Shown here one piece after another: positions 41,185 to 52,388 of a stretch of DNA of 64,000 bases. Origin of the DNA: Pisolithus tinctorius (taxonomy: Eukaryota > Basidiomycota > Agaricomycetes > Boletales > Pisolithaceae); assembly GCA_024663395.1 (NCBI GenBank), contig JANFAH010000002.1, positions 4,650,001 through 4,714,000 of the forward strand, in the 5' to 3' direction. The position numbers and the translations under genes are program-made. Position 1 is the first letter of the stretch. The number at the start of each line of letters is the position of its first letter. Under the pieces are notes generated by a model, which searched no databases, had not been told where the DNA came from, and worked only from the letters and a program-made list of their open reading frames with translations.

Positions 41185-42791
41185 CAGAGACTTCCAAAAT
41201 TGATTCAATGTTTGCACATTTTGGGTTGTTTGTTGTATTTATCAAGAACAAAGACAAATAAGACCAAAGTGTAAGTTGATGACATAAGCCATTTGCACAG
41301 GACTATCCATCAAAAAAAGAATTATGTAATTTGAATTAGTATCCATAAAGGTATATACAATTTAAATTGCCATGTCATTGAATCAATTTTGGAAGTGTGT
41401 ATCAGAGATATAGAAACTGATAATTTTAATACTTTGTATGACCTCCCTTGGCTTTTATCACTGCTTGGACCCTTCTAGGCATACTTTCAATTAAATTCTG
41501 ACACACCCCTGGGTCTATATTATTCCACACCACCCAAACCTCCCAAACTCCCTTTGGCTGTGTTGAATACTTGTTGAGCTCCTGTTTGATGTGATTCCAG
41601 AGGTGTTCAATGGGGTTCATATCTGGAGACTGTGGAGGCCAGTCAAGAGCATTGATATTGTTGTCCTCCAACCACTTCTTGCCCTTTTTGGAGGTATGTT
41701 TTGGGTCATTGTCCTGTTGAAAGATAACATGCTTCAAATGAACTCCAGAATCTCCCAAGCTAGGAAGCAACTGGCTCTCCAAGATGTCCACATATTGGTT
41801 GGCATCCATCTTCCCCTCAATCTCTGCAAGGTGGCCAACACATTCCCAGCCCATACATCCCCATACCATAATGTTTCCTCCTCCATGCTTGAATGTTCCC
41901 TGTATCTCTCTTTCAATAAGCCCCTCTCCTGCCTGTTTCCACACCCAAACCTTCCCATCTGACCCAATCCTATTGATTTTGGTCTCATCTGACCAGATAA
42001 TCCTTCTCCAGTCCTCCACAGTCCATTCTTTGTGTTTCAGAGCAAAGGCCAATCACTTCTTCCTGTGAATTATAGAAAGGAGTGGTTTTTTCTTCTTTGT
42101 TGCAGCTTTGAATGAATGCTTTCTGAGGACCCTTCTGACTATTTGTGGGGAGACTGGATTGGAGATTATGGAATTGATGTTCCTTGTAACCTCAACAGCA
42201 TTGGTGGCCTTGCCTGTGGTGATTTGTGTAATAATAGCATGCTGAGAGGTGGATGAAAGCTTAGCAGGACATCCAGAAGAAGGTGCTTGTCACTCAGGAA
42301 GAAGGTGCTTGAGCACTCTGGAGACTGTAGGCTGGCTGATACCCAGCCTGGAGGCAATAGTGCAAGTAGAAAGACCATTAGAGGCCAGAGAAATGATGTT
42401 TTCCTTCTGAGCAGAGGAGATGGGGTGCATGATATAGTTAGGAAGCATTGACAATGTATACAGTGGTTAAATAGCTTGGACTGAATGGTTGCTAAGGTAC
42501 AGTAACCATAGCAACCATCTTTGATGATTTTTGAAATTGTTTTATGTGATATTGGTTGGATTCTGATGGATCAATACATAGTTACAAAATTGATTCAATG
42601 ACATGGTGATTTAAATCAAGTATATTGCCATGGATACTAATTCAAATTACATAATCCTTTTTTTGATGGATAGCCCTGTACAAATGGTTTATGTCATCAA
42701 CTTACACTTTGGTCTTATTTCTCTTTGTTCCTGATGAATTCAACAAACAACTGAAAGTGTGCAAACATTGAATCAATTTTGGAAGTCACTG
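41185..42791 (-). mobile_element. Tc1/mariner element, copy 1
   Basis: A 1,607-bp element. The outer end is CAGAGACTTCCAAAATTG, the inner end is CAATTTTGGAAGTCACTG, and both are flanked by TA. The TIR-like ends extend inward (TGAATCAATTTTGGAAGT and related blocks). The transposase has two internal stops. Confidence 0.9.
41426..42430 (-). pseudogene. Tc1-like DD34E transposase with two stops, copy 1
   Basis: The mirror image of copy 2 at 44122-45126, with the same two in-frame stops. The longest open piece is 41426-42052 and holds the whole catalytic part: WSDETKINRIGSDG with the first Asp, then QQDNDPKHTS with the second Asp and NPIEHLW with Glu 34 residues later. The enzyme would cut and paste at TA. 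Both copies share the same lesions, so they come from one already dead parent. Confidence 0.9.
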
Positions 42792-42904
42792 TAATCTACA
42801 CAGACAGTCTCATAACATTACACTGTGAAGATGTATTGAGCTGCTGAATAAAATGTTATAATGGCCATGGCACACTTGATAATGGAGATCAGCATAATGA
42901 TCAG

Positions 42905-43647
42905 ACATATCAAGCTGCTGAATAAAACATTATAATCATAATTGCCATGACACCTGCCAATGCCACTAAAAGCCTGGAGAATTCTGGGGATAAGCTCTGA
43001 ACCCAATATGCTGAACAAAGCATTACAGAGACCAAGACACCTGCCAAGGCCACTAGGAGCCAGAAACTGTCCAGGGATAAGGGCTGAACCCAATATGTGA
43101 TGGTGGTAACAAATAATGCAGTGCTATAAGGATAAGTAGTCAAAAGAAGAACAGGGCTGAAACTTCTTCTCAGCTCACTTTACCATGGGGGTGACCCACT
43201 TAATTGGGATCAAAAGCTGTAATTCACAAAATATGGCCACCTGCATCACCATCATGTGAAGGCCAAGCAGCACAAAGAATATGGTTAAGGCTACCCCTGC
43301 CCAAAGCAACCATTCTGTGGTGGTCATGGGGTCTCCTGTGACATGGCACAAAATGCTGACAAATGTTAAGTTAACTGCAACTGAGCCAAGAGCCTGATAA
43401 TAGTTGTACCTAGAATGACAATACAAGTAATAATTAAAGCTTACCCAGGGATGGAATTGCTGGAATTTCTTCATTCCATTGGCTCAAACAAGCACCAGGC
43501 AACAGCATTGTCACAACAATTGTCAATGTTTTCTCTGCCAGGGTTGACTAGAGCACATGGTTCACCATGATCATTACACCAATCTCCATTATCAATGGTA
43601 TCTTCTGCAGCTATGTCATTATTCTTGACTGTAGAGCATGGTTCACC
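42905..43647. other. Spacer of the inverted duplication
   Basis: Contains tandem blocks around 42840-43100 (GCTGCTGAATAAAA.ATTATAAT; GCCACTA..AGCC..GA..TTC) and direct repeats GGTTCACCATGATCATTA at about 43559 and 43632. A minus-strand frame (43175-43474) has hydrophobic stretches but no recognised family. Confidence 0.5.
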
Positions 43648-43760
43648 ATGATCATTATGCTGATCTCCATTATCAAGTGTGCCATGGCCATTATAACATT
43701 TTATTCAGCAGCTCAATACATCTTCACAGTGTAATGTTATGAGACTGTCTGTGTAGATTA

Positions 43761-45367
43761 CAGTGACTTCCAAAATTGATTCAATGTTTGCACACTTTCA
43801 GTTGTTTGTTGAATTCATCAGGAACAAAGAGAAATAAGACCAAAGTGTAAGTTGATGACATAAACCATTTGTACAGGGCTATCCATCAAAAAAAGGATTA
43901 TGTAATTTGAATTAGTATCCATGGCAATATACTTGATTTAAATCACCATGTCATTGAATCAATTTTGTAACTATGTATTGATCCATCAGAATCCAACCAA
44001 TATCACATAAAACAATTTCAAAAATCATCAAAGATGGTTGCTATGGTTACTGTACCTTAGCAACCATTCAGTCCAAGCTATTTAACCACTGTATACATTG
44101 TCAATGCTTCCTAACTATATCATGCACCCCATCTCCTCTGCTCAGAAGGAAAACATCATTTCTCTGGCCTCTAATGGTCTTTCTACTTGCACTATTGCCT
44201 CCAGGCTGGGTATCAGCCAGCCTACAGTCTCCAGAGTGCTCAAGCACCTTCTTCCTGAGTGACAAGCACCTTCTTCTGGATGTCCTGCTAAGCTTTCATC
44301 CACCTCTCAGCATGCTATTATTACACAAATCACCACAGGCAAGGCCACCAATGCTGTTGAGGTTACAAGGAACATCAATTCCATAATCTCCAATCCAGTC
44401 TCCCCACAAATAGTCAGAAGGGTCCTCAGAAAGCATTCATTCAAAGCTGCAACAAAGAAGAAAAAACCACTCCTTTCTATAATTCACAGGAAGAAGTGAT
44501 TGGCCTTTGCTCTGAAACACAAAGAATGGACTGTGGAGGACTGGAGAAGGATTATCTGGTCAGATGAGACCAAAATCAATAGGATTGGGTCAGATGGGAA
44601 GGTTTGGGTGTGGAAACAGGCAGGAGAGGGGCTTATTGAAAGAGAGATACAGGGAACATTCAAGCATGGAGGAGGAAACATTATGGTATGGGGATGTATG
44701 GGCTGGGAATGTGTTGGCCACCTTGCAGAGATTGAGGGGAAGATGGATGCCAACCAATATGTGGACATCTTGGAGAGCCAGTTGCTTCCTAGCTTGGGAG
44801 ATTCTGGAGTTCATTTGAAGCATGTTATCTTTCAACAGGACAATGACCCAAAACATACCTCCAAAAAGGGCAAGAAGTGGTTGGAGGACAACAATATCAA
44901 TGCTCTTGACTGGCCTCCACAGTCTCCAGATATGAACCCCATTGAACACCTCTGGAATCACATCAAACAGGAGCTCAACAAGTATTCAACACAGCCAAAG
45001 GGAGTTTGGGAGGTTTGGGTGGTGTGGAATAATATAGACCCAGGGGTGTGTCAGAATTTAATTGAAAGTATGCCTAGAAGGGTCCAAGCAGTGATAAAAG
45101 CCAAGGGAGGTCATACAAAGTATTAAAATTATCAGTTTCTATATCTCTGATACACACTTCCAAAATTGATTCAATGACATGGCAATTTAAATTGTATATA
45201 CCTTTATGGATACTAATTCAAATTACATAATTCTTTTTTTGATGGATAGTCCTGTGCAAATGGCTTATGTCATCAACTTACACTTTGGTCTTATTTGTCT
45301 TTGTTCTTGATAAATACAACAAACAACCCAAAATGTGCAAACATTGAATCAATTTTGGAAGTCTCTG
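43761..45367 (+). mobile_element. Tc1/mariner element, copy 2
   Basis: The inner end CAGTGACTTCCAAAATTG follows TA (43759-43760); the outer end is GGAAGTCTCTG. The CAGAG variant at the outer end is shared with copy 1, which supports inverted duplication of one element rather than two insertions. Confidence 0.9.
44122..45126 (+). pseudogene. Tc1-like DD34E transposase with two stops, copy 2
   Basis: ATG at 44122 starts MHPISSAQKENIISLASNG, with a helix-turn-helix (LGISQPTVSRVLKHL) like the paired-type binding domain of Tc1 transposases. TGA stops lie at 44260-44262, next to a small local duplication of AAGCACCTTCTTC, and at 44497-44499 (CGA to TGA would explain the second). The frame then continues unchanged through the DD34E core to TAA at 45126. 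Full length would be about 334 codons. Confidence 0.9.
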
Positions 45368-45922
45368 AACTACACTCCAAGACTACTCCATAGCTAAGGC
45401 CAAGCCTTAAGCTATCCCCAGCTCCTGTCCCAGACCTCTCCCCAGCTTGCATAAGGGTACAGCACATAAGCTGAGACCAAGGGAGGTAGATCCAACCCTG
45501 GACTGGCTTCCCCCTGTGTGCACTCCAAGACTGGTCACTTTCCCATGCTACTGGCCTTGTTTCCACACTCCTGGCCTTGAGTCCAGACCCTTGGACTTGG
45601 CCCCTGACCTCTGGTCTTCACTCCAGTCCAACCAAACTTAGCCCCTGTCACCTGGTCTTGAAGCCCAGTCACCCAAGGGTAAACCTGTACTTGACATCAA
45701 ACCACTGCCTTCACAACTCCAGGATATTGACCCCACAAGCACTGAGGATATGCTGTGCTTCTGCACCTTGTTCACCAATTCCTTGTTTCAGTCATCAAAT
45801 CCAGTCCTCAAGATCACTTTGCATTTCCAGTCCTATTGCAGTCACATGGTGATCAATTAACCAGATCTGCTGCTGACACTATGACAAATGGCTCAGGTTC
45901 AGTGTAATCCCCAAAAATATAT
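45368..45922. other. Interspersed repeat fragment and unassigned sequence
   Basis: 45376-45475 is the inverted counterpart of 39145-39245. 45480-45680 is rich in CTGGCCTTGA/CCAGTCCA words. No gene found. Confidence 0.5.
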
Positions 45923-48248
45923 TCAGCTTACCAACAAGGCTTGCTCAATGCCAATGAGTTTGATAAAGCATGACCAAAGGCTTTCCATCCCTTCTCCATC
46001 AGAAAGACCTAGTCCACTAATGAGGTGTGGGTTAAAAACTAGTTGGCAAGCCCATTCATGGCCACAGGCATGCATAGCAGTAGTTGCAAAGTGGAGGTGA
46101 GAGATGGTGTCATCATTGAGGATATCATACTTCAGGAAATGAGTGCCAGGATGTGTGTGTGTGGGGGGGGGGGGGGGGGGGGGGAACTGACATACCTTAG
46201 CTAAAGAATGAGTGAGAATGCAACCAATGTCATACAATACAACCACTGTTGCTGTGGATGGTAGGTGGGAAAAGAAGTGTTCCAGAAGTGCAACACTGTG
46301 CTTCTGTTGCTCATCAGGTGTGTCAATATTTGCAAAGAAAAGGGGGATATCATGACAGCATATCAATGCCATGATGCCAGTGTCATCAAAGCAATCTATT
46401 GCTGCCTTTTTTTTGTTGTCATTGGCTGCTTCATACAATGCTTTGCATTGATCAATTGCCTTGTCAGGAACTGTAATGTGTTGTTGTCTTGGTGGCTGCT
46501 TGCATGTGCATTCAATCTGACATCCAACTTCATCCACTTCAGCCTTGGGAATGAAATATGTGGGCTCATAAAATTGGGGACAACTACCTGCAGAACATCA
46601 ATGATGGTGGTGAAAATTACCATCTGTAGCAACAGGAATATCTCCACCTTTGTCCAATGGCCACCCAAATGTGCAGCCTGCAAAGCAGGCAGGACATCTA
46701 TGGATGAGAATCAAGGCACATGAGTCAGGTGACAGGGACTGCTGATCAGATGGCAATGATGTGGGCAGTGACAGTAACTCCTCAGCTGATTGGGTGTGAT
46801 CATGATGGAGAGACTTTGACACCAGTTGGTGACAACCTTCAATGACATTTCCTACATGACACTGAAGGAATATTATTTTGTGAGATGTTGAGGAAGACAG
46901 TGAAATCTGAGGGGGCAAGTAAGTCCAGAGGGGCTCCTACAGCCTGACCAAAGAGTGAGGTGATGTCTGGGGACTTCTAGGGCTGTCTATGGCTCAACTC
47001 AAACTTCTTCTTGTTTCAGGGTAATTTGTCTATTTATAAAAAAAAGCTAACTACACTGAGTACTGGGTAGGGCTGACTAAGCAACCAAAAAGCGAAATTC
47101 TAAGTACAATTAGCAGAAAAACACTGAGAATGAAAACTAAGTAAAATGAACAAGATAAAACAACTGCCCTAGTAGGGAAATTACATTCCCTACAATGCTC
47201 TATCTCCACTTGCAGAATATCAAACCACTGCACAGTGTGGCTGATGCTGCAATGAAACAGTTCTTGCACAACCCCACCCTATTTGACATGTTAGTAAGCC
47301 AGAATAGTCAGTTACAACATGGAACATGCACCTCTTGAGTGGTCAATCTGAAACCCCAGCACTCATAATGCATATTAAGTGCTGACACAAGGGCACTGAT
47401 AGAGTCACATGACCATCCAAATAATGCATGATAGAATCCAAGTAATTCAACTGAAATGGCTATCCAAGGCTGGGAAGGGGCTGTAGGGAAGAGACCAAAA
47501 TGCAGGAGGAGCTGGGAAAGTGAAGCACACAAGCAACCCTGAACCAAGACTGTAGCAAAACCTGAAAAGACATTAGTCTCAATGAAAAAATGTGATGGTT
47601 AATGACACATGTTCAAAATATAAGCAAAGGAGAGAAGAGCACTTGAGGTTGCAATGTCCATGACAACCAGAGATTGGGGTATCATGGCCTGCAAGTGGTT
47701 TTCTGATGATCTCTGTCAATTACTGGAGGTACAGCTCAATGATAGTAGGTACATATGAGTGCTGTCCAGCTGTCATATGACCAGTCAATACTTGCAGTTC
47801 ATGTGGAATAGTTGGGATCATCTTCAAAGGAGGTTTCATCAGCAAGGTGCTGGGTAGCAAGAGTGTCATCAGATATGTCTGGAACACTGTCTTCTGGGCA
47901 AGGAGGGCTGCTAGCAGATGACAGAGGTAGGAATGACTTGTGGTTCAAAAGGTCATTCAAATGTTGAAGGAGATGTTGGCATTTGACAGCTTGACCTGGA
48001 ATAATGACATTAGTTTGGGTTTTCCTTTTGTCATGCCATTTCTTTGGACTCAAAAAATGGTGTCCCATGCCAGAGTTGGTGCTGGGCAATGCGCAGTGAG
48101 TCCCAGAACAGGGATGCACATTGCTGAGAAGATAGAAGAACCTACCATGAGGCATCAGATACACCTGGAAGCATGACAAAGCACAGACACCCAGTGCAGA
48201 AAGGACCCACACCAGAAGCATCCTGAGATGCTTTTGAGATGATAGCAA
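45923..48248 (-). pseudogene. KDZ-family transposase relic
   Basis: Minus-strand pieces in order from 48248 downward. First is an N-terminal region with SFEDDPNYST. Then come LFPTAPSQPWIAISVELLGFYHALF and SALNMHYECWGF (47370-47500), VQWFDILQVEIE (47195-47232), CPACFAG.TFG with GGDIPVATDGNFHHHH (46600-46690), and a long open piece 45923-46537 with DDTGIMALICCHDIPLFFANI, LYDIGC, FATTAMHACGHEWACQLVFNP and GLGLSDGEGMESLWS. This matches the Kyakuja-Dileera-Zisupton transposases of Agaricomycetes. Frames change between blocks. A run of 22 G (46163-46184; Pro codons on the coding strand) sits inside the core and is absent from the family pattern, so the copy is inactive. Confidence 0.8.
46163..46184 (+). 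repeat. 22-bp poly-G run after a TG dinucleotide run
   Basis: TGTGTGTGTGTG then 22 G. It lies within the KDZ relic and encodes a proline run on the minus strand. The exact length may be uncertain in the assembly. Confidence 0.85.
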
Positions 48249-48733
48249 GATGATCTGAGAAGGTCAGGGCACACTCAAGATGATGGGGTGAGGGTTTGGC
48301 CAGCACAAGGTGAGGGTGAGGATGATAAGTCAGTGTACAGCAAGTGTACCATATATGGTAATGCTTCCCTAAGTGATCTGCAAAACTATAATTGGTGCAA
48401 GTTGGGTAAAGCTGGTGCAGATCGTGGGTCTATTAGATAGATTGTTTATGTAACAAAAACTATATCTAACAGACCTGTAATCTCCCCTAAAAAGTGGTGC
48501 CTAAGGTGATTCTCAGGCCACTTAGTGGCTGATTCTTGATTAGCACCCTGTTCTGTGATCTGTGAGGTTGAATCCTCTTTCTGTTTCTTTTTCTTATCCT
48601 TTTGGACCTCAGGAGGTCCTTTTTCCTTTTGACAATTATTTTTATCTGGAGGGGGGTCACCCCCTCCATCAGGCAGTTTAGCTGCTGTTGCTCATGTGTA
48701 TGAGTGGGTAGTGCACATCATTGCAAATACTGA
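48249..48733. other. CpG-poor sequence next to Gypsy-2
   Basis: No gene recognised. It ends in the target sequence ACTGA (48729-48733), repeated at 57428-57432. Confidence 0.5.
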
Positions 48734-49184
48734 TGTTACGTTTCTCCCCTAACTTTTCCTTTTCTGCTGTACGTTTACCTCGTTTGTGATCCGTTGGACT
48801 TAGTTTCCTTTTAGAGCCGTCTTCTCTCTGATCCGACGGCTCTCTATTCCCACCACTAGCGTAACTGACTTGTTACATGCTTAGGACATGTGTCGTCATT
48901 GTTCAACCAATGGCGTAGTTACCTCGTTACATGCGGACGCCTCATGGTCCGTTTCCGTGTAGTATTTAGACTGCTGGCTCAAGTCCTGGAAACCCAGACT
49001 TGAGCTGCTCAATTATACGCAGCGTTCTCAGAACTTTGCCCTCAGTGTCCCTCACCAGGACCACTCTTACCGGCGTTGCCTTAAATCCTCTGTCGTTTAC
49101 AGAGGTTACTGCAGCCGTTGCTCAGTAGAAACCTTAGCCTGCGTTTGAGCTCTCCCTACATCTTGACTTCGGTCAAGCATAACA
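48734..49184 (+). repeat. 5' LTR of Gypsy-2
   Basis: 451 bp, from TGTTACGTTTCTCC to CAAGCATAACA. It contains a TATTTAG box at 48963-48969 and the self-priming segment at 48995-49006. A related solo LTR lies at 58431. Confidence 0.97.
48963..48969 (+). promoter_or_regulatory. TATA-like box of the Gypsy-2 LTR
   Basis: TATTTAG, 32 nt before the segment that pairs with the PBS, and so positioned to start transcripts there. The same box is present in the 3' LTR and in the solo LTR at 58431. Confidence 0.5.
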
Positions 49185-49186
49185 AA

Positions 49187-49198
49187 AGCTCAAGTCTG
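49187..49198 (+). promoter_or_regulatory. Self-priming primer-binding site of Gypsy-2
   Basis: AGCTCAAGTCTG, two bases after the LTR, is the exact reverse complement of CAGACTTGAGCT at 48995-49006. Same arrangement as Gypsy-1, with a different sequence. Confidence 0.85.
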
Positions 49199-49229
49199 AC
49201 AGCCTTTGGCCGAAACGGTCACTGTTTAG

Positions 49230-50383
49230 TGCACCACCACGAACCCCAGAAACAACCGACGTTGGGCGCCGTTGCGACCCACTCGTGAAGAATCGTCATC
49301 TGACGAAGAACAGGAGAGCACTGTCACCGACACCTCCTCCAACAAACCCGAACAGCCAGATAGAGGTTTTACCTCTGGAATTCTCTCAAACCTCTTCTCC
49401 CAGTCACTCGCGTCGCTTGGTACCCCCATCCAACCAAGTCCTCCACCGCTCTTCCCTACACCTCCGCCTCCACCGCAGATTACGATGTCTGGCTCATCGT
49501 CGAAGGCGCCAGTTGGCAATGCCACCAAAGCCACTGAACTGAAGATTGGCACTCGATCTGATTTTGATGGAAACCAAAAGAATGCCATGAGCTGGCTGTA
49601 CTCCATACAGACCTACCTCTTGGTCAACGAAGAATTGTACGACTCCGACACCAAAAAGGTTGTTTATGTGCTGTCGTACATGAAGAAAGATGTCACCTGC
49701 TCCTGGGCTGCCACCTTCCAGAAGACGTCTCTGGAAAGAACCCCCCAAGTTTCGGCACCTTTGCCAATTTTATAAAAGATTTCAAAGCTTCGTTTACCTC
49801 CACAGACACCGCGGGTACTGCCATTGCCAAGTTACGTACCCTAAAACAAAAAGAATCGGTCGAACAATACATAACTGACTTCCGAACTGCCGCCGCTGAC
49901 TCTACCATCACGGAAGACATCGCTTTGATTGAGTTCTTCTCACAAGGACTCAAGCCTTTCATCGCGAACCGAATCCACATGATGGAAACCACTCCCACCA
50001 AGATAACTGAGTGGTACACCCAAGTGCAAAAGTTCGACACTAAGTGGAGAAAGGTCAATGAAACCTTTGGAAAGAAAGAAAAGAGGACGTTCCACCCTAG
50101 GAACAACTTCGCTGAAGAAAAAGATCCAAACGCTATGGACGTGGATGGAGTGAGACTCTCCAGAGAAGAACGAGACCGTCACATCAAGGAAGGAAGATGT
50201 TTCGGATGCAGAAACAAAGGACACCTCTCTCGAGAATGTCCAGACAAAGGGAAAACTCCCCAAAAGAAAGTAAAGAAAATCCGCAAAATTGTTGAGGTAG
50301 AAGAAAGTGACGATGAAGGAAAAGTCGCTGGTCCATCCATCGCTCTAGTCAACATCGCTAGAGCTCTTGGAAAGGATTTTTAA
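49230..50383 (+). pseudogene. gag: Gag of Gypsy-2 (frameshifted)
   Basis: The open frame starts after a TAG at 49227. No ATG occurs before 49485 (MSGSSSKAPVGNAT), although the upstream Glu/Ser- and Pro-rich stretch looks coding. The gag core (GTRSDFDGN, WLYSIQTYL, FKASFTSTDTAGTAI, LKQKESVEQYI, FFSQGLKPFI) changes frame at a run of six C (49741-49746). It carries the DPNAMDVD motif and a zinc knuckle C..C....H....C (CFGCRNKGHLSREC). It ends GAT TTT TAA, where the five-T run lets a -1 slip continue as F-L-N-G into pol. Confidence 0.9.
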
Positions 50384-50540
50384 ATGGGAACTCTGCGTTG
50401 ACACCAGATGTTCCCCAAATTAAGGACAGTCTAGTTTCTGTTGCACCTGTACTTGTAACGTCTACACCAGAACGTACTATGCAAATCCCCATCTCCCTCT
50501 ACACATCAGGAACTACCTCGAAAGTCGTCAACACTACTGC

Positions 50541-52388
50541 TGTGAGTCAAAGTGTGGAAAGGCAGTATAAACCAACCAAACCAACACAAAAGACAAATAT
50601 GTGCGAGTGGTGGTTTACCTCCGTGGAACCTGGAGGGCAGAGAAACCTAAAGTGGGGAAGACTTCAAGTGGAGGTGCTCCTGGCGCAAGTCGACGACGAG
50701 TTACGCAGGAGAAGATGAATAAGTGATGACTGAGGAGGGGATGCTGAACAGAGTGAAGGTGTTCAGCTGAAAGGACTTCTTGGAATAATGGACTTCAATA
50801 AAAGGAGCTCCTGGCGCAAGTCATTGACGAGTTACGCAGGAGTGGAGGGATGACTAAGACTGCTGACTAAGAGGAAGCTTCAGATGAATGATGGAGGCAG
50901 ATAGACTCTTCCGAATGAGCCTCAACTACCAAGTATACGAATGATGACAGGTAGACTCTTCTGAATGAGCCTCAACTGTCGACGACAAGATATGCTGAGC
51001 TGAGCTGACTTCTGAGTGACTTCTTGATTGATTTATTGTGGGTAGCTAAGTACATGGGGGTTTATATACTATGGGGGGAGCACAGCTTGTGACAAACAAG
51101 GCACAAACACTTGGTAAGTAATGAGTAAGGACTGAGTAATCATGATGAGTAAGCGAGAAATAAAAGGTAAGCAAGCAAGGAGGATTGGTAAGTATTGGCA
51201 ATGAACGAGTCAAGGATAGTCAAAATATCACAGAATGAGTCAAATGGAGTCAGAAACTGAGTAAGCGCACTGATATCACATTAGGGGGTGGCGATGCAAG
51301 TCAGATCTCGGCGGAGACATCTCTAGATCCAAAGACGGCATGACAGATGGATGGTGTTTCCAGATAGGGAAGTATTAATTCCAGAATTGAAGGGCATGAG
51401 TCAGGTGTCAAAGGGAGCTAGGGCGTTGGGGGTCTGTGGGGCAATGAGAGCATATGCGATCGTGTCTCCCACCCTTCCATCCTCTCAGCGAAGTTAACAA
51501 AAACTTCATGAACAGGGCTCTGATGGAGGAGGAGGAGAAGGGGGGACGTCTTCTGCTGGATCTTGCAGTAAGAAGGCAAGATGCATGTCATACTCGTCAT
51601 GAATGCGATCAGGGAGGCTGGAGGACAGTAGATTATACTGCAGCTGTCGCAATGCAGGAAGAATGACGGACGAGACTGGAATAAAGACGGTGCAGGGAGC
51701 AGGGAGGAACGATCCATATGCTTCATCAACCGGGGAGACTGAAATGACCACATAAGACCTTTCTAACCGAGTGACAGACCTGAGGCGACCAAAGAACGTC
51801 CTTCTGGAAGTCATACTGACAAGGAGAACACGCTGACCAAGCTGCATGGGATGAGACAGGGCTGACAATGATGGGATGAACCAGGGGGCTTCAGGACGGA
51901 AGCTGGTGGGAATGCCTGGCAGATATACGTAGCCACTGTCTCTGGCAAATGAGACAAGTGAGATGATCGACGAAGAGGTGGCCATGATTGATGGACTTAG
52001 TGAAATGAGCGTCTGATGGATGGAGTGCTGTAGAAATGTGCAGGGTGCGAGGATCCTCTCCAAATTTGGAAGGAAGAATCGTGGGGCTGAGCACTTTAAG
52101 CGAGCATGCGAACCGAGTTGATATCTTTGGAAATGGTGGAGATATGACGAAAACCGGAATGCCGTACACGGGCACTAAAAACTTTTAATGCGCACTTAAC
52201 TCACTTCCTCTTTTCTCTTTAGCACTGACAACTCGATCTTGTGCGAAGGATGACTGTTCACGTCCAACAGTCTTTCTACGCATGAGGCCTTTAGTCTTCA
52301 TCTGCATGCTTGGGCATTGTGCGCAACTCGTCAACGAGTTAGGCAGAGTCAGCTGTAACCATGTCCACAACACCTTTGGTGTGTGACA
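50541..52388 (-). mobile_element. 1.85-kb TG...CA repeat, copy 2, nested in Gypsy-2
   Basis: Inverted copy of 3133-5011. Starts TGTGAGTCAAAG, ends TGTGTGACA. It lies between the codons for N-T-T-A and L-V-D-S-G of Gypsy-2. Removing it with one copy of the flanking CTGC/CCGC restores the pol frame, which fixes the boundaries and suggests a 4-bp target duplication with one changed base. Confidence 0.9.
51506..52063 (-). CDS. Conserved 185-codon ORF of the nested repeat
   Basis: Counterpart of the ORF at 3458-4015, also open end to end (MERILAPC start, SEPCS end). Family unknown. See copy 1 for the comparison. Confidence 0.3.
   Translation of the reverse strand: MERILAPCTFLQHSIHQTLISLSPSIMATSSSIISLVSFARDSGYVYLPGIPTSFRPEAPWFIPSLSALSHPMQLGQRVLLVSMTSRRTFFGRLRSVTRLERSYVVISVSPVDEAYGSFLPAPCTVFIPVSSVILPALRQLQYNLLSSSLPDRIHDEYDMHLAFLLQDPAEDVPPSPPPPSEPCS

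Larger units (their letters stand above)
41185..42904 (-). repeat. Left arm of a 1,720-bp inverted duplication
   Basis: Every position x mirrors to 86552-x in 43648-45367 without any length difference over 1,720 bp. All translated frames that I compared are identical. The arm contains a whole Tc1/mariner element (41185-42791) and 113 bp of flank. A 743-bp spacer separates the arms. Confidence 0.9.
43648..45367 (+). repeat. Right arm of the 1,720-bp inverted duplication
   Basis: Exact mirror of 41185-42904. Beyond 45367 the sequence (AACTACACTCC) no longer mirrors the left flank, and the expected TA is AA there, so the composite did not transpose as one clean unit or the site has mutated. Confidence 0.9.

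Noticed and set aside
43175..43474. Hydrophobic minus-strand frame in the palindrome spacer
   Set aside because: It has stretches like membrane segments, but the region is made of tandem and direct repeats and no transporter or receptor family could be named.
41185..45367. Two independent insertions of the same Tc1 element
   Set aside because: Both arms share the same stops and the same altered end, and similarity continues 113 bp beyond the element, so inverted duplication is the simpler explanation.
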